Shown here: positions 8,595 through 16,241 of the stretch, in pieces | How the letters are laid out: each line of letters starts with the position of its first letter | Numbering within the stretch: position 1 is the first letter of the stretch | IMG/VR virus record: IMGVR_UViG_3300037517_001005 | Span: 1 to 37,373 of that record | Reading direction: 5' to 3' (one strand) | Source of the DNA: a virus | Length of the DNA stretch: 37,373 bases | Notes under the pieces: generated by a model | Seen by the model: the letters and a program-made list of their open reading frames with translations, nothing else | The model's database searches: none | What the model was told of the DNA's origin: nothing | Program-made: the position numbers and the translations under genes

Positions 8595-9293
8595 TCAAGT
8601 GAATAGCTCGTCCTCGTCCGTCACGTTCGGATCGATTTCTGCTGGAAAAAAGGCTACCACAACACGGGTCAGAGCCGATGGGGCTATCGTTGCGTTGGAT
8701 AGGACTGCCGAGCTTAAGGTCAAACTACTAACGGTAGTGCTAGCGGGTATCAATGGAGAACCCCCAATTTTAACCTGTCCGGTTGTTGGTCTAAAAGACA
8801 TAAGCGTATTTGTGACACCGGAGGGAGTGGAGCCCAAGGCGTTGCTCGAAAGGGTTACGTTTGGGGCTGAGATACTTAGAACGGTCGTCCCGTATGGGAA
8901 GTAAGTAGTAACAAGTTCAACGATATCGCCGGCCGAGATTCCATCAGTAACGCCACCATTGGTAATGGTGATTGTGGGAGAACCTGAAGTAGCAGTAAAT
9001 GTTTTTACAATAGCTACGGCGTATGCGAAATACCCTACCTTTACGTTTTGGAAATCAGTTACTGTTAGGGGCGGTACGGGCGCAGTAGAAGATGCGCTTA
9101 AAGTGGCACTCCCAGCGCTACCAATATCACAATTCACCCACTCAGCTTCCTCGGCCAACACGAGCTCGCCATCTGCAATGTTGGGGTCGTTGTTTACGCT
9201 GTCCTCACCAGCGATAGATAGAACGCCGCCTAGCGGGGGAACAGTAAATCCCGGAGGGCAACAATTCAATTCTTCGCATGTAGCTTCAGACAT
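8595..9293 (-). CDS. Structural protein of unknown fold, Cys-rich N-terminus
   Basis: This 232-residue protein starts with ATG at 9293, sharing one base with the stop of the tail hub gene (TAATG). The N-terminus MSEATCEELNCCPPGFTVPP holds three cysteines. The rest is beta-rich with low-complexity Thr/Ser/Val strands (TFTATSGSPTITITNGGVTD) resembling an Ig-like or fibre domain, and the C-terminus is acidic. Being the first gene after the tail hub, it may attach to the hub as a tail or fibre adaptor. I do not recognise a family. The cysteine cluster is unusual for a fibre protein. Confidence 0.6.
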   Translation of the reverse strand: MSEATCEELNCCPPGFTVPPLGGVLSIAGEDSVNNDPNIADGELVLAEEAEWVNCDIGSAGSATLSASSTAPVPPLTVTDFQNVKVGYFAYAVAIVKTFTATSGSPTITITNGGVTDGISAGDIVELVTTYFPYGTTVLSISAPNVTLSSNALGSTPSGVTNTLMSFRPTTGQVKIGGSPLIPASTTVSSLTLSSAVLSNATIAPSALTRVVVAFFPAEIDPNVTDEDELFT

Positions 9294-11815
9294 TAGACAA
9301 CCTCCACATAATCGGTTCCCTGATACTGTTCAAGTTGGCGCTGGCCAAGAACAAGGAAGCGGGTGAGCTGGGCGTGGCCAACCCATTCGATACGGAATTG
9401 GAAATCGTTGCCGAAATAATAAGGTCGTCCGACAATCGGATCAGAATCGGCTGGGGGCGTGGGCATGCGAATCTGTGGGCGGTACTGGGGTTGAAAGTTC
9501 TTTGGGGCAAACATGTCTTCGCAACTGGCTGTCCCGTTAGGCCCAGGAGTCTTGACTGGAATAACTGTAAAGTCAGTTCCAACGCCCGTGATAGTGTAAA
9601 TATAGTTTGGGAAGGCTCCTGTTCTGGTTACGGTAGTAAAAGTAATCCCCGCTGCGGTAAGGGCATTTGTCATCAGTAAAACGTCAGCAACAGGGTTTGA
9701 CTCTACGAACTGTAATGGTTCGGTATAAATAGAACCGCCCGCAGCTGGAACCGAAAGCCTATACCACTTTATGGTGGATGTGGAAAAACCGATTGTCACC
9801 GATTGAGAAGCAAGATTGAACTCAGTTCCTACACCAGTTATCACGCAATTTTCTACTGTGGCGCATCGGGAGAATTCATGCCACTCCCGCCAACAGGCGT
9901 ACTCATCGGGTCTCCAATATATTTTGAAATCTGTGTTACCGCGTAAAGACCCCAACCATAGATCGGCTCGGATGAGTTTCTTTACTTCGGATGGAGAACC
10001 AAGTTGAAAGCTTCGTGTCTCTAAGATAGACGTAATTGGGATAGGCGCCGCATTGACTGGCTCATCGGCAAAGATGTCTGAGGTGATCTCCCATAGGGTG
10101 TTTGTCGCGTTGACTTCGTAATCGACACAGAATGCGAAAGCTCTGGGTTTTCCATCAACAACCCCAGAGACCAATTTAGTAACGTCCAAACCCCTCCAAA
10201 ATCCGTCGTAGCAAGAAGCCCTCTGGGCGCCGATCGAAGCTAAAGTTGTGAAATCGAGCGCCACAATCGAAGAAAAGGTAATGGGTCTTTTAGTTAGCGT
10301 AGTAGAGGAAATACCTGTGAAATCAATTTTAGGGGTGGCTGTGAAAAGAAAACGATTATCGAACACTATAGCGCTACAATTCTTTAACATGTTCTTTGTA
10401 TCGTATTCTAGAACTGCATTCATCTCTGCGGAGATTGGGACACGACCAAAAGAATTGAACTCGGCCCTAGCATTACGATAAGTACGGAGACCGTCGAAAG
10501 ACCGGAAGAAAACGTCACCGTTAGCAGTTGCTAAAGACTCTTGGCCAGTAGACCCAATTGAAGCTAGGGCGATACGCTGGAACCCAGCCGTACTCTTCCA
10601 TTGAGTTCTAGGAACAGCCACGGAAAGGGATAGAACCCCTGTTTCACAAAAAATCAAAAGATCGCCTACGCCAGCCCCTGAGTCTTGAACTGGCATGAAA
10701 ATAAGACCTGTGATCTTGCCTAGAAAACCGGGGACTTGCAGAGAACCACCCTCGTCCAAATAGGTTGTTTCAGTAAAGCGAAGAAGATCTGAAGCAGCTC
10801 CAACATTCGCTTTCGTAACAAAACCACCGGTTCCAGATGTGGCCGACGACGGGCTAGCAGCATCAATTATAATAGTCGATCCCGTTGTTCCACTTTTACA
10901 CTCCCAAGTCCCATTCACCCCATTGCTTGAAGAATGGCCAGAGACAGTAATTATATCTCCTGGGGAATACCCGTGAGCGGTAGCGGTAGTAATAGAATAA
11001 GTTGCAGCCGCAAGGGCCCCAGAACCAGCAGTAATAGTTACCTGATCGGTGCTGCCTCCGTATGCCAAATCACCAGCCGTGCCAGAAGTCCGCTCAGTAT
11101 TGGCGACGAACAACCGCCCTTGCCCATATGCCATCACAGTGCCGATCGGCACTTGGGAAATCTTGCCAGTAGAACCAGCCGGTCCTTTACCGCCAATCCA
11201 AAGGTTGTCGCCATCCCAAATTCGAGGGGCGCTACTCCCATCTTGAATAATCAAATAGTTCTCAGCTTGGACAAAATAACAGTCAGCATATATATCAATC
11301 GGACTCATTGCGTACGCCGTGCCCGTCCCAACACCCGGAGCAGTTGTACACACAAATTGTTCCCCTACGGTGTTAGCGGTAGCCCCATAACTTGTCCAAG
11401 TCGTAGTCCCCACAGTCTTAATTATGTATGACTCCCCTAAGACAATATCGGGAGCTTCAACAACGGGGAATACTCTTTGAACTTCGTATGTTCCTAAATC
11501 GATTTTAATAACAAATCCGCTCATCACAGAAATCACACAAGGATTTCTATCTGTTCTACGATCTTGGTAATAATACCCACCCTGAAAGAGACCGTTAACG
11601 AAAGAATCTAAACCACCATTTGCTTCGACATTTGCGTTAGCCAGAATCAACTGACGGAATCCGGGGCGAGTGGTGGGTGTTCCGCCACGGAAGGTAACGT
11701 TCACAGCCCGAGAAACAGCATTGTCCGAAATCAGATTTGGAGCTCTGCTCGAATCCATCCCGCCTGAGAAATCACGTTGTCCCTCAAGGAGTAACGTGGA
11801 ATCAGCTATAGCCAT
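9293..11815 (-). CDS. Tail hub / tail tubular protein B-like (nozzle)
   Basis: This 840-residue protein starts with ATG at 11815. The N-terminus LEGQRDFSGGMDSSRAPNLI followed by SDNAVSRAVNVTFRGG and TRPGF is the classic opening of large podovirus tail hub proteins (T7 gp12/P22 gp10-like class): a F.GG.....P......A....N....GG...RPGF pattern. The length fits the class. The body shows WD/beta-propeller-like repeats, for example GDLLIFCETGVLSLS and GDVFFRSFDGLRTYR. It would form the central nozzle below the connector. Unusually, a bank of fibre genes separates it from the duplicated connector gene by ~4.5 kb. Confidence 0.75.
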   Translation of the reverse strand: MAIADSTLLLEGQRDFSGGMDSSRAPNLISDNAVSRAVNVTFRGGTPTTRPGFRQLILANANVEANGGLDSFVNGLFQGGYYYQDRRTDRNPCVISVMSGFVIKIDLGTYEVQRVFPVVEAPDIVLGESYIIKTVGTTTWTSYGATANTVGEQFVCTTAPGVGTGTAYAMSPIDIYADCYFVQAENYLIIQDGSSAPRIWDGDNLWIGGKGPAGSTGKISQVPIGTVMAYGQGRLFVANTERTSGTAGDLAYGGSTDQVTITAGSGALAAATYSITTATAHGYSPGDIITVSGHSSSNGVNGTWECKSGTTGSTIIIDAASPSSATSGTGGFVTKANVGAASDLLRFTETTYLDEGGSLQVPGFLGKITGLIFMPVQDSGAGVGDLLIFCETGVLSLSVAVPRTQWKSTAGFQRIALASIGSTGQESLATANGDVFFRSFDGLRTYRNARAEFNSFGRVPISAEMNAVLEYDTKNMLKNCSAIVFDNRFLFTATPKIDFTGISSTTLTKRPITFSSIVALDFTTLASIGAQRASCYDGFWRGLDVTKLVSGVVDGKPRAFAFCVDYEVNATNTLWEITSDIFADEPVNAAPIPITSILETRSFQLGSPSEVKKLIRADLWLGSLRGNTDFKIYWRPDEYACWREWHEFSRCATVENCVITGVGTEFNLASQSVTIGFSTSTIKWYRLSVPAAGGSIYTEPLQFVESNPVADVLLMTNALTAAGITFTTVTRTGAFPNYIYTITGVGTDFTVIPVKTPGPNGTASCEDMFAPKNFQPQYRPQIRMPTPPADSDPIVGRPYYFGNDFQFRIEWVGHAQLTRFLVLGQRQLEQYQGTDYVEVV

Positions 11816-11851
11816 AGAATCGTATGTATCGTATTCTCAAACGGACGGCAA

Positions 11852-12262
11852 CTAGTCTTTGATAACAGCCCAGTTATCCCGCCATTTTGAATTAGGTTCC
11901 AAGTAGATAGACTTGGTTTTAGGCATCTTAGATCGAGGCATAACAAATAAAGCATCTTGCGTGATATGATAAAAGATAAAGGTATCGCAATCGCTTCTGC
12001 TGTAGATGCTCTTGGTTTTATTTATATTCTTCATAGACCCCCACCCATATCCCGGCCCCTTAACTGCTAAGAATTTAATCTTTCTTCTGCGTTGGTCTTC
12101 GTTACCGATGGTCGACTTAACTTGAATACGATGAAGTTTACCACCCCAATCTGATACCAAGTCATACCCAGCATCAAATACCGGAAGGCTAACTAGGAAA
12201 CCATGTTCCAATAGCTTGGCCGAAACTCTTTGTACTCCGACGGCTCCGATTCTTAAACTCAC
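11852..12262 (-). CDS. PD-(D/E)XK nuclease-like protein
   Basis: This 136-residue protein starts at GTG 12262, overlapping the endolysin stop as GTGA; no in-frame ATG exists before residue ~77. The first 50 residues match the PDDEXK_5-type fold: a helix (GAVGVQRVSAKLLEHG), strand-turn VSLPVFDAGYDLVSDWG with Asp34, and HRIQVKST with Gln47 and Lys49, giving a D...QxK active site. The Glu normally following the GxxG helix start is replaced (Val10/Gln11), so activity may be altered. A basic segment and a C-terminal aromatic region follow. Possible roles are DNA processing during packaging or a homing-type stand-alone nuclease. Position between lysis and tail genes suggests late expression. Confidence 0.65.
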   Translation of the reverse strand: MSLRIGAVGVQRVSAKLLEHGFLVSLPVFDAGYDLVSDWGGKLHRIQVKSTIGNEDQRRRKIKFLAVKGPGYGWGSMKNINKTKSIYSRSDCDTFIFYHITQDALFVMPRSKMPKTKSIYLEPNSKWRDNWAVIKD

Positions 12263-12738
12263 AGCCAGTCCTTTGCTAACAGGGAACTCAAGAGACGCCG
12301 GCGTCGGTATACGCCATCTCCGTCTCTACTGCCCCCGTTGTTGGTGTTGCCCTCAATCGTTATGGCAAAATCGCCGGATACCCTCTCGATTAATCCCGTG
12401 TGCCCCACTCTTTTAAGGCTTTGAAAATAGATCCCGAAGGTATCTGCTTCGGAGGGTAATCGACCACGCCCTCGATCCCAGTTCGGTTTTTTGACGAAAT
12501 CAGGCGACCACGCACTTCTCGGGTAGGGATTACGATCTCGCCCGAGGGCAGAGTCGCCAACCCAGACGACGTAGGCTGCGCACCACGGGGCTCCCGACTT
12601 TTCGAGCCCGACGCTTTTGAGGATTTCTTCGACTTCTTTCCCGTCGTTTCTTCCTGTTGCTTCTTTGATTCCGATTGTTGATTTCGCGAACGCCATGATT
12701 TTTCCACGGCTATAACTTTGCGGGTCAGGACTTCCCAT
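12259..12738 (-). CDS. Endolysin, CHAP-type amidase/peptidase
   Basis: This is a single-domain CHAP hydrolase of 159 residues from the chosen ATG at 12738. Visible catalytic elements are Cys53 in GAPWCAAYVVW, His113 in VGHTGLIE and the acidic/amide partner in TIEGNTN (Glu129/Asn131). Such enzymes cut peptide or amide bonds in peptidoglycan. I chose this ATG because GGAGG lies 7 nt upstream. An in-frame GTG at 12816 would add 26 residues (hydrophobic VPILPALGFATLVLSGGFG) that could act as a signal-anchor, but it has no Shine-Dalgarno and overlaps the holin gene by 19 nt. The gene follows the holin directly and is coupled to the nuclease gene (GTGA). Confidence 0.85.
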   Translation of the reverse strand: MGSPDPQSYSRGKIMAFAKSTIGIKEATGRNDGKEVEEILKSVGLEKSGAPWCAAYVVWVGDSALGRDRNPYPRSAWSPDFVKKPNWDRGRGRLPSEADTFGIYFQSLKRVGHTGLIERVSGDFAITIEGNTNNGGSRDGDGVYRRRRLLSSLLAKDWL

Positions 12739-12745
12739 TCCAAAT

Positions 12746-12750
12746 CCTCC
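12746..12750 (-). promoter_or_regulatory. Ribosome binding site deciding the endolysin start
   Basis: The minus strand reads GGAGG here with a 7-nt spacer to the ATG at 12736-12738. It supports the shorter, cytosolic form of the endolysin over the GTG-initiated, N-terminally extended form. Confidence 0.7.
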
Positions 12751-12797
12751 AGAGAGAACCAACGTCGCAAAGCCCAGAGCTGGAAGGATCGGAACAT

Positions 12798-13145
12798 TTA
12801 GGAACCTCGGGTACACAGGGCGAATGTAATCAAAAGCCCGATGAAGAGATAGACCAGTAGCTTGGCTTTCGTCTCTGGGTGTAGGGTACGGAAGTCGTCG
12901 GCAAAAGCCTCGGTGTCCAGATACTTGTCGAAGGGCTTCCAGTCGAAAGCGATAACTAACCAGACCACGAATACCCCTAGGAGAAACTTCACCGTGCCAA
13001 ACACCAGCAGGTGTAGGGCTCCAATGTCTATAACGCCCGCTGTGGGGTTGATATGCTGAAGGAGGGGTCCCAGCCCAAAGAACAGGCCAAGGGCTACCAC
13101 AAGGGCTATTAGGCCCTGTACGTTGGTCTTAAGGAAGTTCACCAA
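12798..13145 (-). CDS. Putative holin, three membrane segments
   Basis: This 115-residue protein starts with ATG at 13145. Three hydrophobic segments are visible at about residues 11-29, 41-66 and 95-112. A polar, acidic loop (WKPFDKYLDTEAFADDF) precedes the last one, and the tail is short. Three segments, small size and placement directly before the endolysin match class I holins, which permeabilise the inner membrane at a set time. It overlaps the candidate spanin gene by 7 nt upstream. No family motif was recognised, so the call rests on topology and context. Confidence 0.7.
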   Translation of the reverse strand: MVNFLKTNVQGLIALVVALGLFFGLGPLLQHINPTAGVIDIGALHLLVFGTVKFLLGVFVVWLVIAFDWKPFDKYLDTEAFADDFRTLHPETKAKLLVYLFIGLLITFALCTRGS

Positions 13146-13525
13146 GGAATCCCCACGAACTTCCTAGCCACGAACATGATACCGCTAAAGATAAAGCCCC
13201 TAAAGACCCATAGTCCTAAAGCGATAAGAGCACCACGATAGATCCATAGTTCTTTCAAGGCTTTCCTCTGCTTGGCCTTCCAGTCGTTGGCTTCTTTCGC
13301 CATACGTTCGTAATCCCCAGCTTGAGCTTCGCAAGCGGCTTGGGCGGAAGATAGTTGAGACTTAAGGCTACCGAACTCCTTCTTGATGGCGGGAAGGTTG
13401 CCGGCGTTGACCGCTTGTTCGACAGCATCGACCCTCCGAGTAACCCCACCAAATTCTGGGGATCCCTTGGGTTTAATTGTGGAACAACCGACCAATAACA
13501 ATAACGGGAGGATTAGTAATCTCAT
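13139..13525 (-). CDS. Candidate unimolecular spanin (lipoprotein with C-terminal membrane segment)
   Basis: I chose the ATG at 13525 (MRLLILPLLLLVGC), giving 128 residues; 28 in-frame upstream residues lack lipoprotein logic. Residues 1-14 are a lipoprotein signal ending in the lipobox LVGC with Cys14. Residues ~28-94 form a charged, helical periplasmic segment, probably coiled coil. Residues ~95-120 are hydrophobic (one Arg at 109), ending in a short basic tail. An N-terminal outer-membrane lipid anchor plus a C-terminal inner-membrane segment is exactly the u-spanin design of phage T1 gp11 (131 aa). Neighbours are the holin and endolysin. Its job would be fusing inner and outer membranes at lysis. 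Confidence 0.65.
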   Translation of the reverse strand: MRLLILPLLLLVGCSTIKPKGSPEFGGVTRRVDAVEQAVNAGNLPAIKKEFGSLKSQLSSAQAACEAQAGDYERMAKEANDWKAKQRKALKELWIYRGALIALGLWVFRGFIFSGIMFVARKFVGIPW

Positions 13526-13553
13526 GGGCTTAATATAGCTCCATGCGTAAGAA

Positions 13554-13751
13554 TTACGAACCAAAAAAGTGTTTCCGAATGACTGGCCCAAACCAAGACA
13601 CACAAGCAATCAGAGCACCGACGACAGCCGACTGTTTCCACCAAGCCTGCTCGACCTTACGAAGCCGATCCTCGTGGTCATTGAGGTGGGCCAAGGTGGC
13701 ATCGAGCTTTGTTTCGATGCGAGCCAGTCTTTCGTTATCCTTCGGTGCCAT
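13554..13751 (-). CDS. XhlA-like small membrane protein (lysis-associated)
   Basis: This 65-residue protein starts with ATG at 13751. Residues 1-36 form an amphipathic helix (NERLARIETKLDATLAHLND) and residues ~39-56 one hydrophobic segment, followed by a basic tail. This is the XhlA/holin-accessory layout: an N-terminal coiled coil facing the cytoplasm and one C-terminal membrane helix. In other phages such proteins assist holins. It is the first gene of the lysis group here, 28 nt upstream of the spanin gene. Alternatively it could be a second holin or an antiholin. Confidence 0.65.
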   Translation of the reverse strand: MAPKDNERLARIETKLDATLAHLNDHEDRLRKVEQAWWKQSAVVGALIACVSWFGPVIRKHFFGS

Positions 13752-13760
13752 ACACTTACC

Positions 13761-13886
13761 TTACACGTTTTCTGCTATTTTGACAAACCACTCGTCGTTT
13801 TCGTCTTGGTAGATAGTAATGAACCCCTCGTCACAAAGGTATTTGATACATGCTAAGAGGTCTTCTTCTTTGGGGGTTGGGTTCAT
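13761..13886 (-). CDS. Small hypothetical protein (41 aa)
   Basis: An ATG at 13886 opens a 41-codon frame ending in TAA at 13761-13763, encoding an acidic helix-strand miniprotein (PKEEDLLACIKYLCDEGFIT then IYQDENDEWFVK). It fills the gap between the fibre-like gene and the lysis genes, ending 9 nt before the XhlA-like start. The composition looks protein-like, with a winged-helix-like helix-turn-strand-strand feel. No clear Shine-Dalgarno is present and no family is recognised. Confidence is moderate because the frame is short. Confidence 0.5.
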   Translation of the reverse strand: MNPTPKEEDLLACIKYLCDEGFITIYQDENDEWFVKIAENV

Positions 13887-13925
13887 TAGTAAATCGCATA
13901 TTTAGATTGTTTGTAGTCCATGCGA

Positions 13926-14468
13926 TTAAGACAAGGTTATAGAAATATCTCTTATCCCAATAGGCTGAGCAGACCAAAAGGCAAGTCGAATTGAAATTCC
14001 TGCTGGAGCAGTAGTAGTGAACGAAACTGTTCTTGGAGAGGATGGTGAATCGGTTCCACTTAAAATAGTTTCATTACCATTTGCAATAAGATCGCCATTT
14101 GTGGAATTATAAAAGGCAAATCCCAATAAACCATTATTTCCTGTGGCAAGCATACAAGCTTTCAATGTCAAAGTGGCTGTAGCAGGAGCTGGAAGTGTGC
14201 CAACCAAGTCTTGGTAAAATCTCTGAAAAGGAGAAGAATCCGACAATTGCGATAAATTTGCGTAAAAAACGCCATCAATTGATAGAACAGAATAAGTGTT
14301 GTCATCCGTCTTTTCGCTATTCCACCCAAACGGAACTCCGCCGTACCATCCTCCACCTAGGTTGGTCAGACCTGTGAGGTTGCTAAAGTTTCGGTTGGTT
14401 ATCGCAACATTAACGCCACTAACTTTTCTAGTCTGCGGTAACGATAAGCCTAAGCCGAGTTTCGGCAT
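13926..14468 (-). CDS. Fibre/appendage protein, jelly-roll-like
   Basis: This 180-residue protein starts with ATG at 14468. After a short N-terminus (MPKLGLGLSLPQTRKVSG) it has ITNRNFSNLTGLTNLGGGWY. The body is beta-rich and ends in AGISIRLAFWSAQPIGIRDI plus a final strand. The start (N.NFS......GG.W..G.P.GW) and the end resemble galactose-binding-like carbohydrate modules of phage appendages. It is the last of the second bank of fibre genes before the lysis cassette. Glycan binding is inferred from the fold impression only. Confidence 0.6.
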   Translation of the reverse strand: MPKLGLGLSLPQTRKVSGVNVAITNRNFSNLTGLTNLGGGWYGGVPFGWNSEKTDDNTYSVLSIDGVFYANLSQLSDSSPFQRFYQDLVGTLPAPATATLTLKACMLATGNNGLLGFAFYNSTNGDLIANGNETILSGTDSPSSPRTVSFTTTAPAGISIRLAFWSAQPIGIRDISITLS

Positions 14469-14474
14469 GGCGGT

Positions 14475-14792
14475 TTATCCTGCCTTGTAGGCGATAAGAA
14501 GACCGCTAGTGATCGTTACTGAACGAATATCACCGTACACAATAGTCCCAGCGGGAAGAGTGGTTACAAGAGAAGCAGACCCAGTAATCCCAGCAGCTGT
14601 GATAGCGCTAACTGCGGTACTGGATAGAGCTTGAATAGCAACGAAAGGACCATCAGAAGCCGTGCCAGTCCCAGAGAGAACAGTAGACCCGCTAAGACCG
14701 AGGGTCTGACGGCTGAGTTCATTCGCTTTGTTAGCAGCCCTCTGGACGTCGTCCAAGGGTAAGGGTGCTGTGCCTTCGGGATATAGTGCCAT
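14475..14792 (-). CDS. Small virion appendage protein with PLPLD N-terminal module
   Basis: This 105-residue protein starts with ATG at 14792 after an AAGGAA Shine-Dalgarno. Its opening MALYPEGTAPLPLDDVQRAA followed by NKANELSR parallels the opening of the 434-residue structural protein encoded at 18.4-19.7 kb (MPAYFPENNNPLPLDTEVRS, then LQKINDLL). The shared module probably docks both proteins to the same virion site. The rest is a small Ser/Thr/Gly/Ala-rich beta domain. No enzymatic motif was seen. It may be a short adaptor or decoration protein. Confidence 0.6.
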   Translation of the reverse strand: MALYPEGTAPLPLDDVQRAANKANELSRQTLGLSGSTVLSGTGTASDGPFVAIQALSSTAVSAITAAGITGSASLVTTLPAGTIVYGDIRSVTITSGLLIAYKAG

Positions 14793-14813
14793 ATTTTATT
14801 CCTTACGTGTTTA

Positions 14814-15917
14814 TTAGCTCGGTAGTAAAAGAGCAATCTTGCGCTGAACTCCGTTTATGTAAATGTTTAAATATTCTCCTACGGCAGCCGCCCCTGCGGT
14901 GGCAACATTAAGATTCGTCATTGCATTCCCCCCTGTACCGCCAATAGAAAGCGAGCCGTCAACTGCTGGAGAAACTGCACTTCTCCCAAGAACAATACAT
15001 CTTTGTCTGCCAGAATTATCAACATCGGCTTCGTGTCCAATTATGATATTACTGCCACCGCCCACAATAGTATCTCCCGCCTGTTTGCCTATGGCTACGT
15101 TTCCTTCTGGTGTATTTTGGTTTTTAAGAGCATCCACTCCAATAGCGATATTGTTTGAACCAGAGGTATTTTCTTTTAACGACTGATGACCAATGGAGAT
15201 ATTGTCGCTAGCGGTGTTTTTATTTAAGGCATCATTCCCTATTGCAACATTTTTGTTGCCTGTTTGGTTTGTGTAGAGTGCGCTTGTTCCCTGCGCTATA
15301 TTGTCTGACCCGCTTGTATTTTTATTTAAAGCATCTATCCCGATGGCCAAATTGTTAGCCCCCCCGATATTCTCCTTCATCGACTGGTGGCCTAGGGCAA
15401 TATTTTGGGCTGCGGTTGAGTTTTTTAGAGTGTCAAAACCGATTGCGATACTCCTTGAAGAATTTGTGGTGTAGAGAGCGCTTGTTCCAATAGCAATATT
15501 AGATGCGCCCACGAAGTTGCTTCTTAGCGAATCAGCGCCAATAGCTACATTATGATCGCCAGTTGTGTTATTACGCAAGGCTTGTGAACCAACGGCTACA
15601 TTCTGATTCGACACTGTGTCTCGAAGCGCGTTAACTCCAACAGCAACATTATTACTATTTCCCTGACTACTATATAATGCACCTGCACCGACAGCAACAT
15701 TATCGCTTCCGGTTTGGTTTGAATAGAGAGCTTCTTCCCCAACAACTGAATTACCAGATCCAGTTGTATTCGATTCGAAAGAATTTCTTCCGATAGCAGT
15801 ATTCGAGGGAACCCCGCCAGTCTTCCAAGATGCTACTGTAAAAGATATCTGGCCATAAGCTACGGCTCGGTTAAACTGGTCTACCCATTCTCCGCCAGCA
15901 GGTGCGTTTGTTTGCAT
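14814..15917 (-). CDS. YadA-head-like repeat fibre protein
   Basis: This 367-residue protein starts with ATG at 15917 (AAGGGA Shine-Dalgarno). Residues ~38-318 consist of about sixteen 16-17-residue repeats of the form N-(V/I)-A-(I/V)-G-x-x-(A/S)-L. Examples are NVAVGVNALRDTVSNQ, NIAIGTSALYTTN and NVAIGNDALNKN. This is the left-handed parallel beta-roll repeat of trimeric autotransporter (YadA) heads, also used in phage fibres. The C-terminal ~45 residues form a separate cap. Residues 10-25 carry a docking-like motif shared with the next upstream gene product. It likely forms a rigid trimeric adhesive fibre. Confidence 0.8.
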   Translation of the reverse strand: MQTNAPAGGEWVDQFNRAVAYGQISFTVASWKTGGVPSNTAIGRNSFESNTTGSGNSVVGEEALYSNQTGSDNVAVGAGALYSSQGNSNNVAVGVNALRDTVSNQNVAVGSQALRNNTTGDHNVAIGADSLRSNFVGASNIAIGTSALYTTNSSRSIAIGFDTLKNSTAAQNIALGHQSMKENIGGANNLAIGIDALNKNTSGSDNIAQGTSALYTNQTGNKNVAIGNDALNKNTASDNISIGHQSLKENTSGSNNIAIGVDALKNQNTPEGNVAIGKQAGDTIVGGGSNIIIGHEADVDNSGRQRCIVLGRSAVSPAVDGSLSIGGTGGNAMTNLNVATAGAAAVGEYLNIYINGVQRKIALLLPS

Positions 15918-15926
15918 CTATATCCC

Positions 15927-16241
15927 TTAAGTTACGGTCGTTACGAGCTGACCAGCAGCACCTGCCCTGTTGCATTGTAAAACAAAATCGTTATTGGCAC
16001 GAGCGTAGGTATCAACGGATTCAATCAAACTTGGGTTTGCGATTTGAGCATTGGTCACTTGACCAGAACCTACTGCCCGTTGGAAGTTACGAACAAAATC
16101 GTCTGAAGCTGGGTAATAGCTACTGCCTTGGAGATTTTCTCCGGTAGTACCACGCAATTGAGCACGAGTAATTTGCCCGAAAAGCAAAGCCCTTCGGAGT
16201 TGGCTTACGAATTCGATATTGGCTTGAGTTGGTTCTGACAT
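15927..16241 (-). CDS. Small virion protein with three FV..RA..GQ repeats
   Basis: This 104-residue protein starts with ATG at 16241 after a strong Shine-Dalgarno (AAGGAGG). It is built from three copies of a 16-residue helical motif spaced 37-38 residues apart: residues 10-25 (EFVSQLRRALLFGQIT), 48-63 (DFVRNFQRAVGSGQVT) and 85-100 (DFVLQCNRAGAAGQLV). The same motif opens the adjacent YadA-like fibre at the same residue positions. I infer a multivalent adaptor or a fibre-docking protein. I know no named family for it. It overlaps the upstream gene by 37 nt. Confidence 0.65.
   Translation of the reverse strand: MSEPTQANIEFVSQLRRALLFGQITRAQLRGTTGENLQGSSYYPASDDFVRNFQRAVGSGQVTNAQIANPSLIESVDTYARANNDFVLQCNRAGAAGQLVTTVT

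Noticed and set aside
13526-13609. 28-residue N-terminal extension of the spanin candidate
   Set aside because: It would bury the lipoprotein signal inside the protein and overlap the XhlA-like gene by 56 nt; the ATG at 13525 gives a perfect lipobox.
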